23,307 bases of DNA from a virus (IMGVR_UViG_3300011010_000410:1-23307); one strand, 5' to 3'; numbered from the stretch's first letter, positions 1 to 6,868 are shown. Notes: a model not told the origin generated them from the sequence alone. Numbers and translations: made by a program.

Positions 1-1
1 G

Positions 2-73
2 GCCTACGCCCTCGCCCTCGTTGGGCGTTGGTTGCCAGCTCGCGTCCTCCTCGCCCTCAATCGCACCCGCTAA
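2..73 (+). CDS. 3' end of an unidentified gene (partial)
   Basis: An open frame enters from the left edge and closes with TAA at 71-73, giving a 23-residue C-terminal tail ending in LLALNRTR. The next gene starts 11 bases later, matching the tight packing of the small plus-strand genes that follow. There is too little protein to assign a function. It could be a chance open frame; the case rests on its position and on GC-rich codon use like its neighbours. Confidence 0.35.
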   Translation, partial: AYALALVGRWLPARVLLALNRTR

Positions 74-84
74 CCAACACACCC

Positions 85-261
85 ATGATCGAAGCCACCA
101 TCACCTGCGACACTGGTCGCACCTGGACTACCCAGTTTAACGGCGACCACAAGGCCGCCGTCCGTTACTTCCTCGGCCAGGTCTTTACCGACGAGGACGT
201 CACGACTGGCGCCGAGACGAAGCACCGCGTTGTTAGCGTCATCACCAACCCCATCGCCTAA
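85..261 (+). CDS. small hypothetical protein, 58 aa
   Basis: The protein begins MIEATITCDTGRTW and is probably a small alpha/beta protein. I do not recognise the family. I chose the ATG at 85 rather than the one at 28 because the upstream start would run through the end of the preceding gene. This ATG also follows a C/A-rich stretch (CCAACACACCC) like the leader seen before other genes here. There is no signal peptide, membrane segment or known motif. It lies 22 bases before the next plus-strand gene, so the group is probably co-transcribed. Function unknown. Confidence 0.6.
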   Translation: MIEATITCDTGRTWTTQFNGDHKAAVRYFLGQVFTDEDVTTGAETKHRVVSVITNPIA

Positions 262-269
262 CCCTTCAC

Positions 270-283
270 CCCAACCCAACACC
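270..283 (+). promoter_or_regulatory. C/A-rich leader motif abutting a start codon
   Basis: CCCAACCCAACACC lies immediately before the ATG at 284, where a Shine-Dalgarno sequence would be expected. It is the only plus-strand copy of a motif that abuts several minus-strand starts in this window. Inference: a translation-initiation or 5' leader element. Confidence 0.5.
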
Positions 284-649
284 ATGATCAAACATATACC
301 CAACCACGTCCGCGTCGCCCTGCTCACCGAGCGGGTTATGGCGCATGACTCCCACGCCTACGCCCTTTTCCAGATTGCCGCCGAGGCATCGATTGAACTG
401 GGTGACGCACGTCGCGCCGCCGAGGCGCAGCGTACTGTATGCGCCAACGCCGAGCGCGCGACCGAGTGGTCGGGCAACAAGAAGAAGATCCGCGACCGCG
501 AGATCCTGGAGAGTGACAAGCTAGACAAACTCTATGCCGCCCTTGAATCCATCACTGGCCGGACGCGAGCGGCGACCGAGGACTGGTTGGCTGCCGAGAA
601 GATTGCCAAGGCTGCCGCCCAGGATCTGGCAAAAGCTAGCAAAGCCTAA
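284..649 (+). CDS. hypothetical alpha-helical protein, 121 aa
   Basis: The protein is rich in Ala, Glu, Lys and Arg and looks almost wholly helical, probably a coiled coil or helical bundle over residues 30-120. It has no membrane segment or enzymatic motif. The ATG at 284 is chosen because it directly follows the CCCAACCCAACACC leader; an in-frame start at 230 would overlap the previous gene and add a low-complexity Ser/Pro stretch. It lies in a run of tiny plus-strand genes. I do not recognise the family. Small helical proteins are common in phage accessory regions, but no role can be assigned. Confidence 0.6.
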   Translation: MIKHIPNHVRVALLTERVMAHDSHAYALFQIAAEASIELGDARRAAEAQRTVCANAERATEWSGNKKKIRDREILESDKLDKLYAALESITGRTRAATEDWLAAEKIAKAAAQDLAKASKA

Positions 650-668
650 CCCCTCACCACCCACGCAC

Positions 669-878
669 ATGACCCAACCCACCGACAACGCCCAGCTCCG
701 CAAGGATCTGGAAGATCACCTCCGCCTATGCCAACGCCGCGTCCTCGACGCGGACAGGTACGGCACGATCACCCAACGCGAGGAAGCCGAGGGCTGCCGC
801 CTCGACGCGATGGCGACCCTTGTCGCCTTTAACCTGCGGACGATCCGCATGGTACCTGTCACCCATGTCCGCGCCTAA
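669..878 (+). CDS. small hypothetical protein, 69 aa
   Basis: It starts MTQPTDNAQLRKDLEDHLRL and is predicted to be mainly helical and charged, with two Cys residues. No motif or membrane segment is visible. The ATG at 669 follows a C/A-rich stretch (CACCACCCACGCAC) that loosely resembles the leader motif of the window. It is followed by the next start at 880, one base after its stop (TAA-C-ATG), so the two are probably translationally coupled. Function unknown. Confidence 0.55.
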   Translation: MTQPTDNAQLRKDLEDHLRLCQRRVLDADRYGTITQREEAEGCRLDAMATLVAFNLRTIRMVPVTHVRA

Positions 879-879
879 C

Positions 880-1194
880 ATGAGCAAGCCCAAGCTGGCC
901 GGCATGGTGTGCGAGGGGTGGCAGGCGGAGTTTAAGATTCAGCATAACCTCGTCACGTCAAACGCCGCATTTGATGGCGCGATGTTTGAGACGTACGGCG
1001 CGGATCTCGACCACGTCCTGGCCTTTGCCAACGCGAAGAGCAAAGCGATGCGCCGCATGGTCTGGACACTGGTTGAGAATGACGAGGGCGAGGCGGTCGT
1101 CGTCAATGGCTACCACCTGGTGAACCGGCTTGGCTACTTCATCACCGCCAAGCCAGCGCGCGCGGGGTATGAGTACGTCGTCTTCCTATCCTAG
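880..1194 (+). CDS. hypothetical protein, 104 aa
   Basis: The protein begins MSKPKLAGMVCEGWQAEFKI and looks like a mixed alpha/beta fold. No recognised motif. The ATG at 880 is one base after the preceding stop (TAA-C-ATG), a junction also seen at 10428; an alternative in-frame ATG at 865 would overlap the previous gene by 14 bases. It is the last gene of the plus-strand group and is followed 25 bases later by a strong intrinsic terminator. Function unknown. Confidence 0.6.
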   Translation: MSKPKLAGMVCEGWQAEFKIQHNLVTSNAAFDGAMFETYGADLDHVLAFANAKSKAMRRMVWTLVENDEGEAVVVNGYHLVNRLGYFITAKPARAGYEYVVFLS

Positions 1195-1218
1195 CCAGTC
1201 TCACCAGTAGGTAAACCT

Positions 1219-1250
1219 GCCCCGCCCTAATCGGCGGGGCTTTTGTTTTA
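1219..1250 (+). terminator. Rho-independent terminator of the plus-strand gene group
   Basis: An 8-bp perfect GC-rich stem (GCCCCGCC at 1219-1226 with GGCGGGGC at 1233-1240) has a 6-nt loop and is followed by TTTTGTTTTA at 1241-1250. It lies between convergent genes. The U tract is on the plus side, so it mainly ends rightward transcription. Its distal bases overlap the stop codon of the leftward resolvase gene. Confidence 0.85.
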
Positions 1251-1691
1251 CTGTATCCAGTCGGGGAAGCGGGCGGCTGGTGGTGGGGATAGGGATCGGT
1301 CGTCGTCGTGCAGCGTCATCACTAGCCCACCCTTCGCGGCCCAGGTCTTGGTGACGACCAGTGTCGAGACGGTGGCGTCGTCCTTCAGTAGGCCGGCGGA
1401 CATGACCGCGTCGAGGGCTAGCTTGGCTAGGTTGTCGGCGTCTGGTCGAAAGGTATGGGGTAGGCCATGCCGGTCGGCTTTAGGGGTAGCCAGGTCGAAG
1501 CGTAGGACGGCAGCGATGGCGTCCCCCTGGATCTGGCCGTGCGCTTCAACGGCCAGCTTGGCGGTGGACTGGACTAGATCCTTCCACCTCTTCGCGTTGG
1601 CGTCGGCGGTCGAGATGACCCTGCCCCGGACGAAGCGCGGTCGGGGTTGTGGGCGAGGGTTGCCCTCGACGTTAAGCAGCACGATGTCCAT
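1248..1691 (-). CDS. rusA: RusA-family Holliday junction resolvase
   Basis: This 147-aa protein matches the RusA family in length and motifs. Its N-terminus has the Pro/Arg-rich stretch (NPRPQPRPRF, 11-20). The diagnostic block RPDADNLAKLALDAVMSAG runs from residue 82, followed by LLKDDATV. The acidic residues Asp84, Asp86 and the Asp104-Asp105 pair correspond to the catalytic aspartates of the family. RusA enzymes are dimeric endonucleases that cleave four-way junctions during phage recombination and replication, which fits the recombination genes elsewhere in the window. The gene is the last of the leftward set. It is separated from its upstream neighbour by about 430 noncoding bases, so it may have its own promoter. 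Confidence 0.9.
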   Translation of the reverse strand: MDIVLLNVEGNPRPQPRPRFVRGRVISTADANAKRWKDLVQSTAKLAVEAHGQIQGDAIAAVLRFDLATPKADRHGLPHTFRPDADNLAKLALDAVMSAGLLKDDATVSTLVVTKTWAAKGGLVMTLHDDDRSLSPPPAARFPDWIQ

Positions 1692-1919
1692 GCGCCAGCT
1701 TACCCCTCTCGTTGTCCTGGGTCAACCGTTCCCCTCGACTATAGGGACAGAGAGGCGACGCCCTTCCCCAAAGGGATAGGGCCAAAGCCCAAGGATGGCC
1801 TATTAGTCTTAATACAAGGGGTATCCTCGCTTCCTCACCAGTGTATAACTCACGCACCAATAACGACTTCCGCGTGAGGAAGGGGGGTGTGCGTTTTCTC
1901 AAAACCCTTGAGGAAGGGG

Positions 1920-1940
1920 GGGGTAAGTTAACTTAACCCC
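1920..1940. repeat. inverted repeat around AAGTTAACTT
   Basis: A perfect 10-bp palindrome AAGTTAACTT is flanked by GGGGT on the left and AACCCC on the right, giving a dyad with one unpaired A. It sits in the noncoding region upstream of the resolvase gene. Operator or origin element is an inference. Confidence 0.5.
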
Positions 1941-1987
1941 ATATCAAACAACGACTTAACCTAGTATCCTCGACGCCTTGAGGAAGC

Positions 1988-2018
1988 GGGGAAAGGGGGG
2001 TGGTAAAACCCCTTCCCC
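1988..2018. repeat. GC-rich hairpin in noncoding region
   Basis: GGGGAAAGGGG (1988-1998) pairs with CCCCTTCCCC (2009-2018), with one bulged A and a 10-nt loop. There is no clear U tract on either side, so it is not a standard terminator. It could be a structural element of the leader before the resolvase gene. Confidence 0.4.
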
Positions 2019-2058
2019 ATCCTCGCTTTTCTCCCACTAACTGGAGGACATTCTGATC

Positions 2059-2073
2059 GTGCGCTTCGCGCAC
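2059..2073. repeat. compact GCGAAGC-type mini-hairpin
   Basis: On the minus strand the sequence is GTGCGCGAAGCGCAC: a 6-bp stem with a GAA triloop. Its core GCGAAGC is known as an exceptionally stable DNA mini-hairpin. It follows the last gene of the tiny-gene operon by about 50 bases. It might end or pause that transcript, but no U tract follows on the minus strand. Confidence 0.45.
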
Positions 2074-2121
2074 TAGCTTTGCTCCTGGGCCTGCCGGCGG
2101 GAGGTACAGGGCAGAGATGAA

Positions 2122-2385
2122 TCACTCCCAGTCCGACAGGTCGATAGACTGGGCAGCCTCCTGGATCGCCTTGGTCAAGCCAGGCGTGGCTTCATGGCCT
2201 ACCTCGTCGCCCTCCGCGTCCAGTACCGAGAGGATCTCGGTCGCGTCCCAGTCTATCTCCCAATGGCCGCACTCCTCCGTCCCAAACTCATGGTCGAAAG
2301 AGTCGTCTTCCCATTGCACCTCAATCTCCAGTACGACGTCGTACGTCTCGCCCTTGTGGCGCACGATGATCTCTCGCTCGCTCAC
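2122..2385 (-). CDS. small acidic hypothetical protein, 87 aa
   Basis: The protein is strongly acidic, with clusters such as EVQWEDDSFDHEFGTEE and ends in SIDLSDWE. The best start is GTG at 2385. It overlaps the preceding stop (GTGA) and has GGAGG eight bases upstream, one of the few clear Shine-Dalgarno sites in the window; the longer ATG start at 2433 would lie deep in the upstream gene. Small acidic phage proteins are often DNA mimics or host-enzyme inhibitors, but nothing specific supports that here. It is last of four stop-start coupled genes. Confidence 0.6.
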   Translation of the reverse strand: MSEREIIVRHKGETYDVVLEIEVQWEDDSFDHEFGTEECGHWEIDWDATEILSVLDAEGDEVGHEATPGLTKAIQEAAQSIDLSDWE

Positions 2386-2543
2386 TTGGTAGCCCTCCAC
2401 TTGTTTCGGACGGCGTTGAACAAGGCTTCCCACCTCTCGCGGTGCAGCTTGACCTTGTAATCAATCACTTCCTTCTCCCAGGGCGTCACTAGCTTCAGCC
2501 CCGGCTTGGCCCTGGCTTCGCCAGGTGTCTTCGCGACCTTCAT
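2382..2543 (-). CDS. small basic hypothetical protein, 53 aa
   Basis: A 53-residue, Lys/Arg-rich protein starting MKVAKTPGEARAKPGL and ending RNKWRATK, predicted helical over residues 20-50. Its ATG overlaps the previous stop (ATGA) and has AGGAGG eight bases upstream. Its own stop overlaps the GTG of the next gene. The four-base overlaps on both sides and the good ribosome binding site make it credible despite its size. Its high positive charge, next to the acidic downstream product, suggests nucleic-acid or protein binding, but the function is unknown. Confidence 0.65.
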   Translation of the reverse strand: MKVAKTPGEARAKPGLKLVTPWEKEVIDYKVKLHRERWEALFNAVRNKWRATK

Positions 2544-2749
2544 CGCTCGTCCTCCTGATCGCGAATGCCGAAGGTGTCATTGCGCACCAGCTTGAACTGG
2601 TCGGTCGTCATATGCCGGATGACGCCGTCATGGTCCAGTACGACCGCGAAGACGTCGTTTGAAAATGTCCCGCCGTCGCGGACGTAGATCAGCATGCCAT
2701 ACCCAAGCGGCGTCTCGACCGGGATGGGGTTGCGGAATTCGTGAATCAT
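2540..2749 (-). CDS. hypothetical protein, 69 aa
   Basis: It begins MIHEFRNPIPVETPLGYGML and looks like a small beta-rich fold (YGMLIYVRDGG, DVFAVVLDHDG). Such beta-barrel-like small proteins occur widely in phages, often beside terminase or replication genes, but I cannot name the family. Start and stop both overlap neighbours by four bases (ATGA), so it is translationally coupled within the four-gene cluster. No membrane or catalytic motif is visible. Confidence 0.65.
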   Translation of the reverse strand: MIHEFRNPIPVETPLGYGMLIYVRDGGTFSNDVFAVVLDHDGVIRHMTTDQFKLVRNDTFGIRDQEDER

Positions 2750-3036
2750 GGCACGATCCTTGCGTCGGGGGTGATAGCGTTGCCGGTCGTGATGGCGTCG
2801 GTCAGCCTTTCCACCTCGGCCTTTAGGTAGGCGTTTTCCATTTGCAGGTCGCCCACTTGCTTCTCTAGATCACCGACGGTGTCGGTGAAGCCAGCGTCGG
2901 CAGCGAGCGTTGCGTCGTAGATGACCTTGAGTACGTCCTTATGCAGGGCGGACTGGAAGGCGTTGCGTTGGTCGGTCACCCGGCCAAGCTCTATGCGGAG
3001 CGTGACGGTCGGGTCGTGGGGTTGTTCGTTACTCAT
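2746..3036 (-). CDS. coiled-coil hypothetical protein, 96 aa
   Basis: Residues 50-85 contain a heptad-like coiled coil (TVGDLEKQVGDLQMENAYLK onwards), so an oligomeric or partner-binding protein is likely. The ATG at 3036 is chosen: it lies directly after CCCAACCAATA and overlaps the end of the terminase-like gene by eight bases. The longer frame starting at 3066 is less likely. It is first of four coupled tiny genes. It may act with the adjacent terminase small subunit, but this is inferred only from position. Confidence 0.6.
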   Translation of the reverse strand: MSNEQPHDPTVTLRIELGRVTDQRNAFQSALHKDVLKVIYDATLAADAGFTDTVGDLEKQVGDLQMENAYLKAEVERLTDAITTGNAITPDARIVP

Positions 3037-3559
3037 TATTGGTTGGGAGAATGATGGCGTCTTCAACGCTCTTTAGCTCGTTGGCTACTTGCTTCATGGA
3101 TTCCAATTGCTTCCTGCCCTTATCGACCAGGTCAACCAGCTCGGATACGGACATCTCATGCTGATCCTTCTTGCCGCGATTGCCTAGGTGGATGGCAGCG
3201 GCGATGGCCGACAGCCCATGCCCGCTTGCCTCCAGTGTCCAGCGCGCGGCTTGGAAGCGAACCTGGGGTGGTGCTGAAGGGTCGGTGAGCAGGGATTGCA
3301 TCACCTGCCACGCCTGCGTCGCGCCACCGGTCTTGATGTCCATGTCTCGCTTCAGCTCGATTGCCTCGCGGACCTTATGGGAGGACAACTGGGAGTTTCC
3401 ATCGGCGAAGCCGGCGGCCTTGCCAGCCTGCACGGCATTGCCGCCATTGGCGACGTACGCAGCGACAAAGGCTTCCTGCTGTTGGTTCAACACCGGATCG
3501 GTGTCGTGGCGGATGACCAGCCCGCCCTTCCACTGGTCTTTATCGTTTTGCTTTGGCAT
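3029..3559 (-). CDS. terminase small subunit-like protein
   Basis: A 176-aa protein with the N-terminal DNA-binding pattern of phage small terminases: LNQQQEAFVAAYVANGGNAV at 24-43, then QAGKAAGF and a short recognition helix (SSHKVREAIELKR, 59-71). A helical C-terminal half would support oligomerisation. In the family this protein recognises packaging sites and recruits the large terminase, which is not in the window. I chose the ATG at 3559, after the DNA-binding family's usual short N-terminus; the longer start at 3613 would run far into the upstream gene. The gene overlaps its upstream neighbour by 20 bases. An alternative reading is a general HTH protein. Confidence 0.7.
   Translation of the reverse strand: MPKQNDKDQWKGGLVIRHDTDPVLNQQQEAFVAAYVANGGNAVQAGKAAGFADGNSQLSSHKVREAIELKRDMDIKTGGATQAWQVMQSLLTDPSAPPQVRFQAARWTLEASGHGLSAIAAAIHLGNRGKKDQHEMSVSELVDLVDKGRKQLESMKQVANELKSVEDAIILPTNNE
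3037..3047 (-). promoter_or_regulatory. C/A-rich leader motif abutting start codon
   Basis: CCCAACCAATA directly precedes the ATG at 3036 and is embedded in the last codons of the upstream gene. It is a variant of the leader motif in this window. Confidence 0.4.
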
Positions 3560-3965
3560 CTTGCTTGGTCTGTTTCCAGTTAAAGCCATTCTCAATGCAC
3601 CATCGGTGAACATTGACGTGCGGGACGCCGAGCTTGAATGCTACGTCGCCTTGGGTCTTCCCTTCAGCGGCAGCCCGGACAATCACACTCTCCCACTTGG
3701 ATTTGTCGTACCTGCGACACTTGCGGGCGCGGATCTTCTTGAATCCAATCCCAAGGATCTCCGCCCAGCTTTTGATGGTCGTGATGGAGAAGCCCAGCTT
3801 GCGCGCCACGACTGGCATACAATGCCCTGCCTCGGCCAGGCGACGAAGGTCCGCCCTGTATTCGCAGATCCTGGCGGCGCGCGACGCGAACATCAGCCTG
3901 CCCCGAAAGGACACGGCTCCGCGGTTTTGAAAGCGCAGGATTGGGGACTGGATAATCTCGCTCAT
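3540..3965 (-). CDS. double helix-turn-helix DNA-binding protein, 141 aa
   Basis: Two HTH segments are visible. One is near residues 40-75 (LRRLAEAGHCMPVVARKLGF then SITTIKSWAEILGIG). The second is near 95-130 (AAAEGKTQGDVAFKLGVPHV then NVHRWCIENGF). Basic residues link them (KKIRARKCRRYDKSKW). This tandem arrangement resembles DNA-binding modules that read two half-sites. The start overlaps the lysozyme stop (ATGA) and the end overlaps the terminase-like gene. It may regulate transcription or help packaging-site recognition beside the terminase protein; the choice between these is inference. Confidence 0.65.
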   Translation of the reverse strand: MSEIIQSPILRFQNRGAVSFRGRLMFASRAARICEYRADLRRLAEAGHCMPVVARKLGFSITTIKSWAEILGIGFKKIRARKCRRYDKSKWESVIVRAAAEGKTQGDVAFKLGVPHVNVHRWCIENGFNWKQTKQDAKAKR

Positions 3966-4396
3966 TGGGCTGCATTAAGGGTGGCGGCCTTACGCATCTT
4001 ACGCTCTGGCACGAAGTCGATGCGGTAGCCGTAGCGCGAGAAGCCGGTCATGCCTAGGTTATAGGCAAGCCAAGTCTCGCCTAGGTTGGGCATCCTGCCG
4101 ATCTTGATGATCAACCTGGCTCGCAGGTAGGATAGCCAGGAGGTGGCGTACTGGCGGGCAATGAGGGGGTCGGACGCCTTGGAGTAGGGGTAGGTGGGCA
4201 GGCCGGCTTGGCGTCGCACCTCGGAGCAATCGGCCCAGGCGGAGCGATGAAACTGGAATGGTCCTTTCGCTAGGCCGTAGTCCCCTGGCGGGGTGGCTGC
4301 TCCGCGTCCGGAGGATTCAATATGTTCGACGGCATCGACCCAGCGCGTAGGCATTGGGGCGAAGGCCGCAGAGGCTAATAGTAATTCGGTAATCAT
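3962..4396 (-). CDS. lysozyme/transglycosylase-like muramidase
   Basis: A 144-aa protein with a lysozyme-like pattern: WVDAVEHIESSGRG at 19-32, with Glu27 as the likely catalytic acid, followed by GDYGLAKGPFQFHRSAW (38-54), which matches the G-x-x-Q region of transglycosylase-type folds, and a helical second half ending near WLAYNLG. The substrate would be peptidoglycan, as endolysin or as virion-associated muralytic enzyme. The N-terminus MITELLLASAAFA is mildly hydrophobic but is not a convincing signal peptide. The ATG at 4396 directly follows CCCAACCCAAC. The holin-like gene is about 10 kb away, so it is not in a compact lysis cassette. Confidence 0.75.
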   Translation of the reverse strand: MITELLLASAAFAPMPTRWVDAVEHIESSGRGAATPPGDYGLAKGPFQFHRSAWADCSEVRRQAGLPTYPYSKASDPLIARQYATSWLSYLRARLIIKIGRMPNLGETWLAYNLGMTGFSRYGYRIDFVPERKMRKAATLNAAQ

Positions 4397-4407
4397 GTTG
4401 GGTTGGG
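4397..4407 (-). promoter_or_regulatory. C/A-rich leader motif abutting start codon
   Basis: CCCAACCCAAC lies immediately before the ATG at 4396. No Shine-Dalgarno sequence lies at normal spacing; an AAGGAGT further upstream is too far from the start. Confidence 0.5.
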
Positions 4408-4424
4408 AAACCGACGGTGACTCC

Positions 4425-4613
4425 TTACTTACCCTTGGCAATCTTCTTTTTTCCAATGGTTTTCTTTTTCCTAGCTCGACCAGTACCAGAGATGGGCAGG
4501 CCGCCCGCGTCTCCGTACTTCTTGATTCCATTCTCGACGATCATGCGGCATCTATCCCACAGGGATACGTTGTCGCGTCCGTCATCTGCTTGGCGTATGA
4601 TGTTGCGGCTCAT
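4425..4613 (-). CDS. small basic hypothetical protein, 62 aa
   Basis: It begins MSRNIIRQADDGRDN and ends in a strongly basic tail (RARKKKTIGKKKIAKGK). Its ATG overlaps the stop of the primase-helicase gene (ATGA), so it is probably translated from the same message. The tail suggests nucleic-acid binding, possibly as a helper of the replication protein encoded just upstream. I do not recognise the family. Confidence 0.65.
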   Translation of the reverse strand: MSRNIIRQADDGRDNVSLWDRCRMIVENGIKKYGDAGGLPISGTGRARKKKTIGKKKIAKGK

Positions 4614-6868
4614 GGCTTTCGGATGACTGTACGCGAGTCTTTGTCATATTCAAACTCTTCCCACGCGGCTGGGTCATATGCGCCAGAGTTAATCTCGGCG
4701 CCGGCTTCGTCGGTAGCGATAGGTCCGGTCGGCAGGTCTAGCCACTTTTTCTCCTTACCACCCCTTGCGGCAGCCGCTGCCAGTACCTTCTGGAGGAGCA
4801 TATCGTCAACCAGGTGGGCAAACTCACCTGGTCCGATGGATCGCAGGATGGTGGGTAGCTCGCCGCGTCTGCGGTACAAGCCGGACTTGGCATTCTTGCC
4901 CTCGATTGAGTAGGGATGCCCTGCCCTGGCGGCCAGGGTGACGGCAGCGACAAGCCAAGCCTGCCGCTCTAGGAAGTTAACGTCGTTAAACTTATCCTTA
5001 TCGGTGACGTCGATGAGCGTACCAATCTCGGTACGCAATAGCGTACGCTCGGTGTCGAGCATCTCTGGGTTGTTCGCCTTGATGATGGCGGCCTTCCACA
5101 GGTGCTTACGGCGCGGCACTAGTCCCATGCCCTTCATGCGCCGGTCATAGTCGGACGCATGCCATACCCCGATAGCACCTCGGAACGCACCCAGTAGGGC
5201 GGACGAACCGCGTACCTGTGAAGCCATCTGCTCGGCGTTGCGGATCGGCTCGTCGCCCTGCTTCTTGATGTGGTGGATGACGATCAAGGCAGCGCCTAGC
5301 TCGCCGCCTACCTGGCTTGCGACGCGGATGAATTCATTGATGACCGTGGCGCTGTTCTCCTCGCCGTGCAACACGCTGTTAAGGGTGTCGATGACCACCA
5401 ACTGGAGGTTGGGAATCTGCCGTAGCAGGGCGAAGAATTCAAGCCACTTGCGGGAGGGCTTCGACTCCTGTGTCTTCGGGTCACGCTCGACTAGAGCAAA
5501 CGCGCCGCCGGAATTGATGGACGGAAGGATGATAAGGTCGTCGCCGGCTTCGCGTCGTCGGCTGCCGTCTGGGTCCATGTCGGCGAGGCGAATATGTAGC
5601 TCGTCCTTATCGTCCTCGGTGGTGAGGATGACGACCGCACCCTTGCGCATCACTGGCATACCGCACCAAGTATCGCCCTCGCGTCTCGCTGTGATCTTCA
5701 AGGCTAGGTCGAGGACCATGAAGGTCTTGCCTGCTCCGCCCTCGGCTACCAGTAATTGGTGCTTGGCTGCCTGTAGCCAGTTCTGGACAAGAAACTGACG
5801 CTCTGGTCGGGGTGATAGGCTCCACCTGTGGGCTGCCCATACCGCCAGCCCCTTGCCGTCTTCCAGTATAGGCTTCTCTGGTTCGGGCATGGGTCCGTTG
5901 TTGTGGATGTCATTACGGAGCAGGCCAAGCCACTCGGTATCGAAGCGATTCTCTGGCCAGGGCGGAGTCATGTGCGCTTGCATCCAGCCGTAGGTAGCCA
6001 GACGAGCGGCGTCGAGAGTCATCTTCCCGATGCGGGCGGTGTGAATGTAATGGCCGGCTACGCCGTTGAATGCTGACCACCGCGTCGTCCCTTCGCCACC
6101 TGCGGCGACGTCTGCGGTGAGCATCTCGACGGCTGGCGTATGCAGCTTGGGCATAAGCGGATCGACAGGGGCTTCCTTGATTGCCCACTCCGACTCTGGC
6201 ATTCTGGCGGAGGAGGACAGGGGCATGTCCACCTTGGCGGTCGGGTCGTCACGCTCGATGGTGACTAGGCGACGGACGCCGGACTTGCCGTGGATAGATC
6301 CAGCCAGGCGGATGGGCTGGTGTGCGCGTCCGTAAGGGTTGCCGTCCACGCCTAGCCCAAACTGGATGTCTCCGCCGGCCTTGCGGGCGATGAAGTCTCG
6401 GATGGCTACGACGTGGGCAACCTCAAGGCCATCGACCTGCCAGTAGGCGTGACGCTTGGGCGTACCTTCCTCGGTCGTGCCACCGGACAGCACGACCAGG
6501 GCGGCCTTGCCGAAGTGCTGCTCGACGAAGGCGAGCTTTGCCTCGGTGTTGCCGGTGTCGAAGTCGGCGCACACGGTGCGGAAGATATCGCAATTCTCGG
6601 CGGTGCCTCGCGTATCCTTCAAGGTGCAAGGCACGATGAAGGTGGCGACGTCGTGCTGCCCCCATCGGGTGGCGTGGAAGATTGTCGATAGGACGACACG
6701 CTCCCAACCCATGTTCTCTGGGTCGAGGAAGATGTCCTCACGGAAGACGCCCTCGCGTGACGTACCCTTCTCGCCGATGCCTCGCAGGCAGATGAATCCC
6801 TTCGCCTGCTTACCGAACAGCAGGTCTAGATGCCGAGCGACGGCATCGTTGTCAACGATCAGGTCCAT
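4610..6868 (-). CDS. primase-helicase: RepB-like primase fused to RepA-like ATPase
   Basis: A 752-aa replication protein. The N-terminal half resembles RepB/AEP-type primases: DFD at 102-104 (VCADFDTGN), a conserved His near 140 (TPKRHAYWQVDG) and a basic QPIRLAGSIHGK segment. The C-terminal half is a RecA-fold helicase of the RSF1010 RepA type, with Walker A VAEGGAGKT (Lys381) and Walker B LVVIDTLNS (Asp494), then IVIHHIKK. Such fusions prime and unwind DNA at phage or plasmid origins. The ATG at 6868 is one base after the methyltransferase stop, giving coupled translation; an ATG at 6913 would overlap that gene by 44 bases. It is followed by a four-base overlap with a small basic gene. Confidence 0.85.
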   Translation of the reverse strand: MDLIVDNDAVARHLDLLFGKQAKGFICLRGIGEKGTSREGVFREDIFLDPENMGWERVVLSTIFHATRWGQHDVATFIVPCTLKDTRGTAENCDIFRTVCADFDTGNTEAKLAFVEQHFGKAALVVLSGGTTEEGTPKRHAYWQVDGLEVAHVVAIRDFIARKAGGDIQFGLGVDGNPYGRAHQPIRLAGSIHGKSGVRRLVTIERDDPTAKVDMPLSSSARMPESEWAIKEAPVDPLMPKLHTPAVEMLTADVAAGGEGTTRWSAFNGVAGHYIHTARIGKMTLDAARLATYGWMQAHMTPPWPENRFDTEWLGLLRNDIHNNGPMPEPEKPILEDGKGLAVWAAHRWSLSPRPERQFLVQNWLQAAKHQLLVAEGGAGKTFMVLDLALKITARREGDTWCGMPVMRKGAVVILTTEDDKDELHIRLADMDPDGSRRREAGDDLIILPSINSGGAFALVERDPKTQESKPSRKWLEFFALLRQIPNLQLVVIDTLNSVLHGEENSATVINEFIRVASQVGGELGAALIVIHHIKKQGDEPIRNAEQMASQVRGSSALLGAFRGAIGVWHASDYDRRMKGMGLVPRRKHLWKAAIIKANNPEMLDTERTLLRTEIGTLIDVTDKDKFNDVNFLERQAWLVAAVTLAARAGHPYSIEGKNAKSGLYRRRGELPTILRSIGPGEFAHLVDDMLLQKVLAAAAARGGKEKKWLDLPTGPIATDEAGAEINSGAYDPAAWEEFEYDKDSRTVIRKP

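Larger units (their letters stand above)
1692..2121. other. 430-base noncoding region with repeats and hairpins
   Basis: No convincing gene is visible; the overlapping short frames are low-complexity and have no family features. The region contains three GAGGAAG-plus-G-run elements (near 1876, 1910 and 1980), two GTATCCTCG copies (1821 and 1973), two AAcAACGACTT-like boxes (near 1859 and 1949) and three dyad symmetries, listed separately. It is the only long intergenic stretch in the first 12 kb. Candidate roles are a control region for the resolvase gene, a replication origin, or a packaging or attachment site. None is proven. Confidence 0.6.

Noticed and set aside
1672-1902. A 76-codon minus-strand ORF across the noncoding region upstream of rusA.
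   Set aside because: It has low-complexity content, no ribosome binding site or leader motif, and would overlap the resolvase start.
3171-4028. A 285-codon plus-strand ORF.
   Set aside because: It lies antisense to three minus-strand genes with recognisable domains and overlapping junctions; no family features are visible in it.
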